Of a DNA stretch of 64,000 nucleotides, positions 55,066 to 62,880 are shown one piece after another. The notes beneath the pieces are model-generated. The model was not told the origin of the DNA and did no database searches. It saw only the letters and a program-made list of their open reading frames with translations. The translations under genes and the position numbers were made by a program. Positions within the stretch are counted from its first letter, which is position 1; each line of letters opens with the position of its first letter. Origin of the DNA: Desulfobacteraceae bacterium UBA2174 (lineage in GTDB: Bacteria > Desulfobacterota > Desulfobacteria > Desulfobacterales > UBA2174). The stretch covers positions 124,001 through 188,000 of the forward strand of contig DCWA01000023.1 in NCBI GenBank assembly GCA_002327445.1. The letters run 5' to 3'.

Positions 55066-56478
55066 ATGACACCCGCGGAAGTTCTTAAGATGGCAAAGGA
55101 AAAGGATCTGAAGGTGCTCGATATCCGCTTCATGGATTTTCCCGGCATGTGGCAGCACTTCAGCGTTCCGATCAAGGAGTTGGACGAAGGGAGCTTCGAG
55201 GACGGCTTCGGTTTCGACGGATCGAGCATCCGCGGCTGGCAGCCGATCAACGCCAGCGACATGCTGGTGATCCCCGATGCCGCCACCGCCAAGATCGATC
55301 CGTTTTTCGAGGTGCCCACCCTGGTGATGATCGGCAACATCGCCGATCCCATCACCCGCGAGGCATACTCCCGCGACCCGCGCCACATCGCCAAGAAGGC
55401 CGAGGCTTACCTGAAACGCACCGGCATCGGCGACACGGCCTATGTGGGCCCGGAAGCCGAATTTTTCATCTTCGACAACATCCAGTACGAATCCGGGCGC
55501 AACATGGCCTTCTACGAGATCGACTCGGTGGAGGCGAGCTGGAATTCCGGCCGCGCCGAGGGGCCGAACCTCGGCTACAAGTCGCGGCCCAAAGAAGCCT
55601 ACTTCCCGGTACCGCCCACCGACAAGTTTCAGGACCTGCGCACCGAAATGATGATGGTTCTGGAGGGCCTGGGCATCGACATCGAGTGCCAGCACCACGA
55701 GGTGGCCACCGCCGGCCAGGCGGAAATCGACATGCGCTTCAAGCCCCTGGTGCAGATGGCCGACCAGCTCATGTGGTTCAAGTACGTGTTGAAGAACGTG
55801 GCCTACCGCGCCGGCCACACCGTCACCTTCATGCCCAAGCCGATCTTCGAGGACAACGGCTCGGGGATGCACACCCACATGAGCATCTGGCGCGGCGACC
55901 AGCCCCTGTTTGCCGGTGACAAGTACGCCGGTGTCAGCCAGGAGGCCCTCTGGGCCATCGGCGGCATTCTGGCCCATTGCAAGGCGGTGTGCGCCTTCAC
56001 CAATCCCACCACCAACTCGTACAAGCGCCTGGTGCCGGGCTTCGAGGCCCCGGTGAACCTGGCCTACTCCAGCCGCAACCGGTCGGCGGCCATCCGCATC
56101 CCGATGTATTCCTCCTCGCCCAAGGCCAAGCGCATCGAGTTTCGCACCCCCGACCCGTCCTGCAACGGGTACCTGGCCTTCTCCGCGATCCTGATGGCGG
56201 TTCTCGACGGCATCGAGAACAAGATCGATCCGGGCGATCCGCTGGACAAGAACATCTACGACCTGCCGCCCGAGGAATTGGCCCACATCCCCTCGGCTCC
56301 CGGTTCTCTGGACGAGGCCCTGGCGGCGCTGAAAGAGGATCATGCCTTCCTCCTCAAGGGGGATGTGTTCACCAAGGACGTGATCGACACCTGGATCGCC
56401 TACAAGACCGCCCACGAGGTCAATCCGGTGCGTCTGCGGCCGCATCCGCATGAATTTTACCTTTACTATGACATCTGA
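55066..56478 (+). CDS. glnA: Glutamine synthetase type I (GlnA)
   Basis: This dodecameric enzyme makes glutamine from glutamate, ammonia and ATP. The 470-residue protein has the beta-Grasp start (FMDFPGMWQHFSVPIKELDE), the GFDGSSIRGW latch, and AEFFIFDNIQYESGRNMAFY. The metal and ATP site is in HEVATAGQAEIDMRF and MPKPIFEDNGSGMHTHMSIW. The adenylylation tyrosine is Tyr398 in LDKNIYDLPPEE, the GSI-beta pattern. No adenylyltransferase gene is in the window. It is last in the set controlled from the sigma-54 site and has a strong AAGGAG. Confidence 0.98.
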   Translation: MTPAEVLKMAKEKDLKVLDIRFMDFPGMWQHFSVPIKELDEGSFEDGFGFDGSSIRGWQPINASDMLVIPDAATAKIDPFFEVPTLVMIGNIADPITREAYSRDPRHIAKKAEAYLKRTGIGDTAYVGPEAEFFIFDNIQYESGRNMAFYEIDSVEASWNSGRAEGPNLGYKSRPKEAYFPVPPTDKFQDLRTEMMMVLEGLGIDIECQHHEVATAGQAEIDMRFKPLVQMADQLMWFKYVLKNVAYRAGHTVTFMPKPIFEDNGSGMHTHMSIWRGDQPLFAGDKYAGVSQEALWAIGGILAHCKAVCAFTNPTTNSYKRLVPGFEAPVNLAYSSRNRSAAIRIPMYSSSPKAKRIEFRTPDPSCNGYLAFSAILMAVLDGIENKIDPGDPLDKNIYDLPPEELAHIPSAPGSLDEALAALKEDHAFLLKGDVFTKDVIDTWIAYKTAHEVNPVRLRPHPHEFYLYYDI

Positions 56479-56505
56479 TGTCGCGGGTCCCGCTCAAAAT
56501 AATCG

Positions 56506-56535
56506 TTGACATCCTTTCGGCGTCGGTGCTATCGG
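56506..56535 (+). promoter_or_regulatory. Putative promoter of the aromatic leader
   Basis: A perfect TTGACA (56506-56511) is followed after 18 bases by TATCGG (56530-56535), the latter with a TGC extended -10 in front. Transcription would start about 20 bases before the leader peptide ATG. Confidence 0.55.
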
Positions 56536-56560
56536 GTCGATCAAGATGGAACCAGACGGG

Positions 56561-56656
56561 ATGAACACCATGCGCGTTTTGCCTCAGAGCGGTTTTTTCG
56601 GTTATCGGGAGTATTCTTATTACTCCTATTGGACCGGTCCGCCCGGGGTGCGCTGA
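56561..56656 (+). CDS. Aromatic leader peptide (attenuator)
   Basis: A 31-codon reading frame begins ATG AAC ACC ATG. Codons 12-24 encode FFGYREYSYYSYW, that is two Phe, five Tyr and one Trp among 13 residues, then TGPPGVR and a stop. The composition and the mutually exclusive RNA structures just after it mark a transcription-attenuation leader peptide, as in pheA or trp leaders. The start may be the ATG at 56561 or 56570. It was unlabelled as a gene because of its size. It controls the DAHP synthase gene 154 bases downstream. Confidence 0.85.
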   Translation: MNTMRVLPQSGFFGYREYSYYSYWTGPPGVR

Positions 56657-56696
56657 AGCAGACCACTTCAACCACAGAAGGCCGCGGGCGGATCGG
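56634..56696 (+). promoter_or_regulatory. Antiterminator helix of the aromatic leader
   Basis: 56634-56645 (CCGGTCCGCCCG) can pair with 56685-56696 (CGGGCGGATCGG) in 11 Watson-Crick pairs plus one G-U. This is a 12-bp helix that uses seven bases of the terminator's left arm, so only one of the two can form. The first strand begins two bases after the Trp codon, where a ribosome that reads through would cover it and one stalled earlier would not. Confidence 0.8.
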
Positions 56697-56715
56697 AAAC
56701 CGCCCGCGGCCTTTT
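56680..56715 (+). terminator. Intrinsic terminator of the aromatic leader
   Basis: GGCCGCGGGCGG (56680-56691) and CCGCCCGCGGCC (56700-56711) form a perfect 12-bp stem with an eight-base loop, followed by TTTT at 56712-56715 and further T's. It would end transcription before the DAHP synthase gene. Confidence 0.92.
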
Positions 56716-56810
56716 CGGTTTCATGCCGGGCCGCGAGCGGAGAACAGATCCGAGCGCGGCCTTCGCTTTTCGGCCTCCGGCACCGCCGGCGCCAATGAAA
56801 GGAACCCGCA

Positions 56811-57881
56811 ATGAAACCGACCTTCGACCTGCGGATCAAGGACTACCGGCCGCTGATGCCCCCCGACCGGCTCAGGGAAATGCTGCCGGCCAGCCCCATC
56901 GCCTACGAGACCGTCCTGGGCGGCCGGGAGGCCATCGGCCGCATCCTGGACGGCAGCGACCGGCGCCTGATGGTCATCTGCGGCCCCTGCTCCATCCACG
57001 ACGAAAAGGCGGCCTTCGAGTACGCCGAACACCTGGCGGCGTTGAGTCGCGAGCTGCATGAAACCCTGCTGGTGGTGATGCGGGTCTACTTCGAAAAGCC
57101 GCGCACCACCGTGGGCTGGAAGGGGCTGATCAACGACCCGCGCATGGACGGCACCTGCGACATCGAGGAAGGGCTGTACCGGGCGCGGCGGATTTTGATT
57201 GCCATCAATGAAATGGGCCTGCCCACGGCCACCGAGATGCTCGACCCCATCACCCCCCAGTACGTGGACGCACTGGTGAGCTGGGCCGCCATCGGCGCCC
57301 GCACCACCGAGAGCCAGACCCACCGGGAAATGGCCAGCGGCCTGTCCATGCCCGTGGGGTTCAAGAACGGCACCGACGGCAACCTGGAGGTGGCGATCAA
57401 TGCCATGCTGGCGGCCCGCGCCTCCCAGAGCTTCGTGGGCATCGATCGCCAGGGGCATACCTGCATTGTTACCACCACCGGCAATCCCCGGGGCCACCTG
57501 GTGATGCGCGGGGGCCGCCAGCCCAACTACGACAGCACCAGCATCGAAGCCGCCCGCATGCAATTGGTGGCCCACGGGCTGCCCGAGGCCATCGTAGTGG
57601 ACTGCTCCCACGCCAACAGCCTGAAAAAGCACCAGGGCCAGCCCATCGTCTGGCGCAACGTCATCGAACAGCGCCTGCGAGGCAACGACAGCATCGTCGG
57701 CCTGATGCTGGAGAGCAACCTGTTCGCGGGCAATCAGAAATTTTCCGGCGATCCCGGCAAGCTGCGCTACGGGGTGTCGCTCACCGACGAGTGCATTTCC
57801 TGGGAGACCACCGAGCAGTTGCTGCGCTGGGCCGACCAGCGGTTGCGCACCACCGATGACACCGTCCGCCGGGCGGGATGA
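56811..57881 (+). CDS. aroF: 3-deoxy-7-phosphoheptulonate (DAHP) synthase, class I
   Basis: This enzyme makes DAHP from erythrose 4-phosphate and PEP, the first step of aromatic synthesis. The 356-residue protein is of the AroF/G/H type. KDYRPLMPPDRLREMLPASP opens it. VICGPCSIHDEKAAFEYAEH, RVYFEKPRTTVGWKGLINDP, PVGFKNGTDGNLEVAINAML, the DCSHANSLK metal segment and GVSLTDECISWETTEQLL are all family signatures. An AAGGAA precedes the ATG. Which feedback class it is cannot be read directly, but its leader holds Tyr, Phe and Trp codons. The paralogue letter is nominal. Confidence 0.95.
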   Translation: MKPTFDLRIKDYRPLMPPDRLREMLPASPIAYETVLGGREAIGRILDGSDRRLMVICGPCSIHDEKAAFEYAEHLAALSRELHETLLVVMRVYFEKPRTTVGWKGLINDPRMDGTCDIEEGLYRARRILIAINEMGLPTATEMLDPITPQYVDALVSWAAIGARTTESQTHREMASGLSMPVGFKNGTDGNLEVAINAMLAARASQSFVGIDRQGHTCIVTTTGNPRGHLVMRGGRQPNYDSTSIEAARMQLVAHGLPEAIVVDCSHANSLKKHQGQPIVWRNVIEQRLRGNDSIVGLMLESNLFAGNQKFSGDPGKLRYGVSLTDECISWETTEQLLRWADQRLRTTDDTVRRAG

Positions 57882-58004
57882 AATGGTTCTCCGTTATCGG
57901 TTATCGGGAAAAAACAAAAACGGCGCCAAGGTGCCACCGGCGACGCCAACAGGCCAAGATGCCTTGCCGCCGTTCCGAACTCATTGAAAAATTGTGCCAT
58001 CTTC

Positions 58005-58135
58005 AAGAGATCCCTCGTCGCTGCGCTTCTCGGGATGACACCTTAATTGCCGATACCATTCCGAACGCATTCTTCCCGTGTCATTCCGAACGTAGGAATC
58101 TGCAGTTGGGAAGACAGGCAGGAGATGATGACAAA
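58005..58135. repeat. Palindromic repeat fragments between aroF and aroB
   Basis: An inverted arm (AGATCCCTCGTCG...TTCTCGGGATGACA) is followed by a forward arm (GTGTCATTCCGAACG...GGAATCTGCAG) of the dispersed repeat family. With the short unremarkable stretch 57882-58004 they fill the gap before aroB. Confidence 0.65.
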
Positions 58136-58157
58136 TTTCCAAACAAGCCAACATCCC

Positions 58158-59183
58158 ATGAAAACCATCGACATCGACGGCCGCAGCGGCCGTTCGACCA
58201 TTTACGTCGGCGCCCGACTCGATGACCTGCCGGCGGCCCTGCCGCCGGATCGCACCGTCATCGTCACCGACCCCGTGGTGCGGCAAGCCCTCGGCGACCG
58301 TTTCCCCTCTTTCCCGGTGGTGGAAATCGGAACCGGCGAGGCGGCCAAGACCCTCGACACACTGGCGACGGTTTACCGGCGGTTCATCGGCCTGGGCCTG
58401 GGCCGCGACAGTTTCGTGCTGGCCATCGGCGGCGGGGTGGTCTGCGACCTGGCCGGATTTGCCGCCGCCACCTACCTGCGCGGGGTGCGCTTCGGGTTCG
58501 CCCCCACGACCCTGCTGGCACAGGTGGACGCCTCGGTGGGCGGCAAGAACGGCGTCAACATCGACGGGTACAAGAACATGGTGGGTCTTTTCGCCCAGCC
58601 CGAGGCAGTCTGGTGCGATCCCACCGTGCTGGCGAGCCTGCCCCCCCGCGAGATCGGCTGCGGCATGGCCGAAATCATCAAGCATGGCGCCATCGCCGAC
58701 CTCAAGCTCATCGAGCGGCTCGAATCCCGGCGCGAGGCCGCCCTGGCCCTGGATCCGGGCGTGATGGCCGACTTGGTGGAGCGCTCGGTGCGGATCAAGG
58801 CCGCCGTAGTGGCCCGCGACGAGCGGGAAAGCGGCGAGCGGCGCCAGCTCAATTTCGGGCACACCTTCGGTCATGCGGTGGAAAAGGTCACCGGCGCCCC
58901 CCACGGCGAAGCGGTGGCCCGGGGCATGGCGCTGGCCGCCCGGCTGTCTTGCGAGCTGGGGACGTTGCCCGAAGCCGATGCCGGGCGCCTGATCGACCTG
59001 ATCGCGTCCTACGGTCTGCCCACCGGTATCGACGGTGCCCCGGAGGCCCTGATCGACGCTCTGGCAAAGGACAAGAAGCGCGCCGGCGACCGGGTCCACT
59101 TCGTGCTGCTGGAATCGCTGGGCCGTGCCGTGGTGCAACCGATCCCCCTGGCCGTTTTGGAAAAAGAATTCCATCGTTTATAA
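58158..59183 (+). CDS. aroB: 3-dehydroquinate synthase
   Basis: This enzyme converts DAHP to 3-dehydroquinate. The 341-residue protein shows the NAD-binding VLAIGGGVVCDLAGFAAATY, the LRGVRFGFAPTTLLAQVDAS segment, VGGKNGVNIDGYKNMVGLFA and the zinc ligands in GCGMAEIIKHG, LNFGHTFGHAVEK and PHGEAVARGMALAA. The ATG at 58158 is the conserved start (MKTIDIDGR); upstream frame is repeat sequence. It follows the DAHP synthase by 276 bases and starts the aroB-aroE-aroA run. Confidence 0.97.
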   Translation: MKTIDIDGRSGRSTIYVGARLDDLPAALPPDRTVIVTDPVVRQALGDRFPSFPVVEIGTGEAAKTLDTLATVYRRFIGLGLGRDSFVLAIGGGVVCDLAGFAAATYLRGVRFGFAPTTLLAQVDASVGGKNGVNIDGYKNMVGLFAQPEAVWCDPTVLASLPPREIGCGMAEIIKHGAIADLKLIERLESRREAALALDPGVMADLVERSVRIKAAVVARDERESGERRQLNFGHTFGHAVEKVTGAPHGEAVARGMALAARLSCELGTLPEADAGRLIDLIASYGLPTGIDGAPEALIDALAKDKKRAGDRVHFVLLESLGRAVVQPIPLAVLEKEFHRL

Positions 59184-59210
59184 AAGGCCATCACAGCGAA
59201 GCGGCACACA

Positions 59211-59247
59211 TTCACTTCAGGCACTTTAGCTCACTTGTAACTTGTAG
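59211..59247. repeat. AGTGACTAAAGT-type repeat, reverse orientation
   Basis: TTCACTTCAGGCACTTTAGC and TCACTTGTAACTTGT just ahead of aroE match the reverse of the element seen at 11520-11591. It is short and degenerate. Confidence 0.55.
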
Positions 59248-59253
59248 AAAACG

Positions 59254-60075
59254 ATGCCCATCCAAGCCCACACGCCAGTTTATGCCGTCATCGGCGACCC
59301 GGTGGCCCATAGCCTCTCACCGATCATGCACAACCGCGCCCTGGCCGCCTGCGCGCTGCCCGGGGTCTACGTGGGATTTCGCGTCACCGACCTGCCGGCG
59401 GCCATCGCCGGCATCCGTGCCCTGGGGATCCGCGGCGTCAGCGTGACACTGCCCCACAAGGTCGCGGTCATGGCGCTGCTGGACGACATCGGCGACACGG
59501 CCCGGGCCATCGGCGCGGTCAACACCATCGTCAACGATGCCGGCCAGCTCAAGGGCATCAACACCGACGGCATCGGCGCCCTGAAAGCCTTGGAGACCGC
59601 AACCCATGTCACCGGCCGGCGGGTTGCCATCCTCGGCGCCGGCGGGGCCGCGCGGGCAGTGGCCTGGGCGCTCTCCAGGGCCGGGGCGAAAGTGGCGCTG
59701 TTCAATCGCACCGCCGACAAGGCCGAGACCCTGGCCTGGCAATTAAATTTGCAATGGGGCCGAATGAAGGATCTTTCCGCCTGGAGAGCCGAGATCCTGG
59801 TCAACACCACTCCGGTGGGGATGGCACCGGGCATCGGCGCATTGCCCGTGCCGGAAGCAGTTCTGGATCCGGCCATGGTCGTGATGGACATCGTCTACAA
59901 CCCCATGGAAACGGCTTTGCTGGCCGCAGCCCGGCGGCGGGGATGCACCACGGTGGACGGCGTGCAGATGCTCGTCTTCCAGGGCGCGGCCCAGTTCGAA
60001 CGCTGGACCGGGGTCGCCGCCCCGGTGACGGCGATGCGCCTGGCGGTGATCGAGGCGCTGTCGCCTCAATTCTGA
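59254..60075 (+). CDS. aroE: Shikimate dehydrogenase (NADP+)
   Basis: This enzyme reduces 3-dehydroshikimate to shikimate. The 273-residue protein has the substrate-binding front (YAVIGDPVAHSLSPIMHNRA), the catalytic Lys/Asp region (GVSVTLPHKVAVMALLDDIG and GINTDGIGALKALETAT), the NADP motif VAILGAGGAARAVAWALSRA, and LVNTTPVGMAPG. The position between aroB and aroA fits an aromatic operon. No aroD/aroQ, aroK or aroC is present in this window. Confidence 0.96.
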   Translation: MPIQAHTPVYAVIGDPVAHSLSPIMHNRALAACALPGVYVGFRVTDLPAAIAGIRALGIRGVSVTLPHKVAVMALLDDIGDTARAIGAVNTIVNDAGQLKGINTDGIGALKALETATHVTGRRVAILGAGGAARAVAWALSRAGAKVALFNRTADKAETLAWQLNLQWGRMKDLSAWRAEILVNTTPVGMAPGIGALPVPEAVLDPAMVVMDIVYNPMETALLAAARRRGCTTVDGVQMLVFQGAAQFERWTGVAAPVTAMRLAVIEALSPQF

Positions 60076-60110
60076 TCATTCGATATTTTCGTTCCTTTCT
60101 GGATGATGCC

Positions 60111-61367
60111 ATGAAAACCATCCGACCCCAGCGGATCACCGACCGCACCGTCTCCGTGCCCGGTTCCAAGAGCTACACCCACCGCGCCTTCATTGCCGCC
60201 GCCCTGTCGGACACCCCTTGCCGGGTAATGGGCGCGCTCGACAGCGAAGACACCCGCCTCACCCAAAAGGCCCTGGCGCGGATGGGCGTTTCCTGCCGCC
60301 CGGACGGCCCCGACCTCGTCATCCAGGGCCGCGGCGGCCGTTTCGATCCGGTTGCAGCGCCCATCGAATTGGGCAACTCCGGCACTTCGATGCGCCTGCT
60401 GGCCGCCGTGGCAGCGCTGGGCCAGGGGCCTTACGTCCTGCAGGGATCGGCGCGCATGGCTCAGCGGCCCATGGGTGACTTGCTCGACGCCCTGAACCGG
60501 ATCGGGGTGCCGGCAAGATCCCTGGCCTCAAACGGATGCCCACCGGTGCAAATCGTGGGCGGCCATGCCGTCGGTGGCCCGGTGCGCATCGACTGCCACC
60601 TGAGCAGTCAATTCCTCTCCGGCCTGCTGCTCATTGCGCCGTGCTGCCCCGAAACCGTGGATATCGAGGTGGCGCGCGGCCCGGTGTCCCGTCCCTACAT
60701 CGATCTCACCTGCGCCATCATGCGGCACTGCGGCATCCGGCTCTCCCGCGACGGCTATGCCCGTTTCACCGTTCCCGGCGGCCAGCGTTACCGGGCCGCC
60801 GAAATCCAGGTGGAAGCCGACTGCAGCCAGGCGAGCTATTTCTGGGCCGCGGCGGCGGTCACCGGCGGCCGGGTCAAGGTGCGCGGCATCGGCCGCGGCA
60901 GCCTCCAGGGGGATCTGGGCCTGGTGGGGGTTTTGGAAAAGATGGGTTGCCGGGTCGACTTCGAGGCCGACGGGGTGGCGGTGACGGGCGGACCGCTGTC
61001 CGCGGTGGAAATCGACATGGCCGACATACCCGACGTCGTGCCGACCCTGGCGGTGGTGGCGGCCTTTGCCGCCGGAACCACGATCATCACCGGTGTCGGC
61101 CACCTGCGGGAGAAGGAGAGCGACCGGCTGGCCGCCGTGGCCACGGAGCTGCGCCGCATGGGGATTCAGGCGGAAACCGGCGAGGACTGGCTGCGCATCA
61201 CGGGCGGACGGCCGGTTGGCGCGGCGATCGAAACCTACGACGACCACCGGATGGCCATGAGCTTCGCCGTGGCCGGCCTGAAAACCGAGGGGATCGTGAT
61301 CCGCCACCCGGAGGTGGTGGCCAAGTCGTTCCCCGATTTTTGGCAGGTTTTCAACAGACTGTATTGA
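60111..61367 (+). CDS. aroA: EPSP synthase (3-phosphoshikimate 1-carboxyvinyltransferase)
   Basis: This enzyme makes EPSP from shikimate 3-phosphate and PEP. The 418-residue protein has the substrate-binding PGSKSYTHRAFIAAALSD near residue 16, ELGNSGTSMRLLAAVAA near 85, ARMAQRPMGDLLDALNRIG and the C-terminal HLREKESDRLAAVATELRRM and YDDHRMAMSFAVAGL. The E. coli GNAGTAMRP stretch is here GNSGTSMRL, so the residue equivalent to Pro101 is Leu. The ATG at 60111 follows the aroE stop by 35 bases. Confidence 0.97.
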   Translation: MKTIRPQRITDRTVSVPGSKSYTHRAFIAAALSDTPCRVMGALDSEDTRLTQKALARMGVSCRPDGPDLVIQGRGGRFDPVAAPIELGNSGTSMRLLAAVAALGQGPYVLQGSARMAQRPMGDLLDALNRIGVPARSLASNGCPPVQIVGGHAVGGPVRIDCHLSSQFLSGLLLIAPCCPETVDIEVARGPVSRPYIDLTCAIMRHCGIRLSRDGYARFTVPGGQRYRAAEIQVEADCSQASYFWAAAAVTGGRVKVRGIGRGSLQGDLGLVGVLEKMGCRVDFEADGVAVTGGPLSAVEIDMADIPDVVPTLAVVAAFAAGTTIITGVGHLREKESDRLAAVATELRRMGIQAETGEDWLRITGGRPVGAAIETYDDHRMAMSFAVAGLKTEGIVIRHPEVVAKSFPDFWQVFNRLY

Positions 61368-61401
61368 ATCGACAATCTTGGCAGTTTGCTCGAAGAGTAA
61401 C

Positions 61402-61430
61402 TTGACAACCATTTCGGACCAGCACATGAT
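61402..61430 (+). promoter_or_regulatory. Putative sigma-70 promoter of the antitoxin gene
   Basis: TTGACA (61402-61407), 17 bases, then CATGAT (61425-61430), directly before the antitoxin gene. Confidence 0.55.
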
Positions 61431-61454
61431 TACAAAAAGGCAAATCTGATTACA
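61427..61454 (+). promoter_or_regulatory. Direct-repeat operator candidate of the RHH antitoxin
   Basis: TGATTACA occurs at 61427-61434 and 61447-61454, exactly 20 bases (about two helical turns) apart, overlapping the -10 box. AAGG follows each copy. Such paired repeats are typical operators for ribbon-helix-helix antitoxins that repress their own gene. Confidence 0.55.
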
Positions 61455-61466
61455 GAAGGATATGCC

Positions 61467-61712
61467 ATGATTCGCACCCAGATTCAATTGACCGAAGAGC
61501 AGGTCCAAAGGTTGAAAGATTTGGCCGGGGCTTCGGACAAATCTCTTGCCGCACTGATCCGCACCGCCGTGGATCAGTATCTTGTGGCCGAAAAACCGGA
61601 CCGTCACAGCGCGTATCGGCAAGCAAGGGCGATTGTCGGCAAGCATACCGCCGACGTCGAGGACGTGTCGGAGAACCACGACCGCTACCTGGAAGAGGCC
61701 TTCGTCGAGTGA
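61467..61712 (+). CDS. Ribbon-helix-helix antitoxin-like protein
   Basis: This 81-residue protein has the RHH/CopG pattern at its N-terminus (MIRTQIQLTEEQVQRLKDLA, then KSLAALIRTAVDQYL) and an acidic tail (TADVEDVSENHDRYLEEAFV) of the sort that wraps a VapC-type PIN toxin. AAGGA precedes the start. Its stop overlaps a GTG that would have begun the toxin, but that frame closes after eight codons. The protein is therefore an orphan, probably still a DNA-binding repressor. Confidence 0.85.
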   Translation: MIRTQIQLTEEQVQRLKDLAGASDKSLAALIRTAVDQYLVAEKPDRHSAYRQARAIVGKHTADVEDVSENHDRYLEEAFVE

Positions 61713-61735
61713 GGACCTTCGCCGACACATCCTGA
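61709..61735 (+). pseudogene. Stump of a VapC-type PIN toxin
   Basis: A GTG overlapping the antitoxin stop (GTGA) starts MRTFADTS followed by TGA. FADTS matches the catalytic Asp motif (xxxDTS) at the start of PIN-domain toxins. The remaining ~125 codons expected are absent; sequence after 61735 is unrelated and leads to the convergent EamA gene. This looks like a deletion or rearrangement breakpoint. Confidence 0.7.
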
Positions 61736-61764
61736 CTGATTGGCCCCCCAAAGGCCTCTCGATG

Positions 61765-62667
61765 TTACCCGGCTTCGGTCTTGAATGCCCGGCGCCGATC
61801 CTGACTGAGATACACCCCCCAGAAGACGATGCCGGCAGCGAGGTACTGGCTGCCGGTGAATGTCTCCCCGAGAATCAACCATCCGAGGATCACCGCGAAC
61901 ACCGGAATCAGGTTGATGAAGGCCGTTGCCTGGCTCACCGGAATCCGCGATACGCCGTAATTGTAACATCCATAGGCCCCAAGGGTGATGAGGGCGCCCA
62001 GGTACACCACCGCAGCCACCCCGGTGACAGTGAAATGGGTCGGCAGGGTTGTCGGCGGGAACAACATCAGGGGGAAAAAGAAGAGGCAGCCGGCAAACGC
62101 CTGGACGGCGGTGAGAAAAAACGGATTGTAGCGCGAGGTGAGCTGTTTCAACTGGATCACGTAGCCGGTGGCACAGACCATGGCGAGAAATTCGTAGAAA
62201 TTGCCCAGCAGCGGGTTCGGGGCGGTGACATCCGCCTCCGCGGCCAGGCTGAGCCAGACCACTCCGACGATGGCGATGAAAAAGCCGATAAGGGTGCGAC
62301 GGCTCAGGTGTTCCTTGAGCACGATGTGCGCCACCACCGCCACCAGCAGCGGCAGGATGGCGGTGATCATCCCGGCCTGGCTGGCGGTGGTGTTCTCGAT
62401 GGCCCTGGCCTCGAAGATGAAGTAGAGGCAGGGTTCACAAAATGCCATGAAAGCGAGCCGACGCAGGTCTCCCGGGCGGTAGGCGAGGCCGCGGAAGGTG
62501 GCAGGCAAGAAGAGGAAGCAGAGGCTTCCCACCAGCATGCGGCCGAAGATCACCACCATGGGGTCGAAATGAGCGAAGGCGATTTTCAAGGCCACGAAAC
62601 TGCTGGCCCACAGCAAGGTGGCCGCCAGCAGACTGAACATCGGCAACCACTCGGAATTATCGTTCAC
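61765..62667 (-). CDS. EamA/DMT-superfamily transporter
   Basis: This is a ten-helix inner-membrane transporter of 300 residues with two EamA repeats. FSLLAATLLWASSFVALKIA opens it and VSQATAFINLIPVFAVILGW with LILGETFTGSQYLAAGIVFW closes the second repeat. It is distinct in sequence from the EamA gene at 13279-14232. The substrate is unknown. The upstream flank to gdhA is a 538-base gap of low-complexity repeats. Confidence 0.92.
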   Translation of the reverse strand: MNDNSEWLPMFSLLAATLLWASSFVALKIAFAHFDPMVVIFGRMLVGSLCFLFLPATFRGLAYRPGDLRRLAFMAFCEPCLYFIFEARAIENTTASQAGMITAILPLLVAVVAHIVLKEHLSRRTLIGFFIAIVGVVWLSLAAEADVTAPNPLLGNFYEFLAMVCATGYVIQLKQLTSRYNPFFLTAVQAFAGCLFFFPLMLFPPTTLPTHFTVTGVAAVVYLGALITLGAYGCYNYGVSRIPVSQATAFINLIPVFAVILGWLILGETFTGSQYLAAGIVFWGVYLSQDRRRAFKTEAG

Positions 62668-62789
62668 CGCATTTTCCTTTGGCCCAAGGATTGATCCATT
62701 CGCAAAAGGTGATTTTCAACCACAGCGCCCGGTAGAGAACCACAGGGAAAAATTGGAATCATTTTTTTGCCACCATACCCCGGCATTCA

Positions 62790-62880
62790 CCCTGTCCACC
62801 GTATCCACTGGGCCATCCCGTCCGCAGTGTCCACCCTGTCCACTTTGTCCACCGCGTCCACTCTGCCCGGCCCTTCCACT
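62790..62880. repeat. Short tandem repeat, about 9-base period
   Basis: TGTCCACC-type units (TGTCCACCC, TGTCCACTT, TGTCCACCG, CGTCCACTC) run imperfectly in this stretch. No gene lies in 62668-63205; beyond this repeat there is a GGCGGG/CCCGCC hairpin at about 63063-63080 and the candidate gdhA terminator. Confidence 0.65.

Noticed and set aside
56479..56640. Downstream terminator of glnA in the GCGGGTCCCGC palindrome
   Set aside because: The stem would have a one-base loop, so it cannot fold as a terminator.
61582..62694. Long plus-strand ORF across the antitoxin and EamA genes
   Set aside because: It is antisense to the EamA gene with Glu/His/Gly-rich low complexity; the EamA reading is clearly a transporter.
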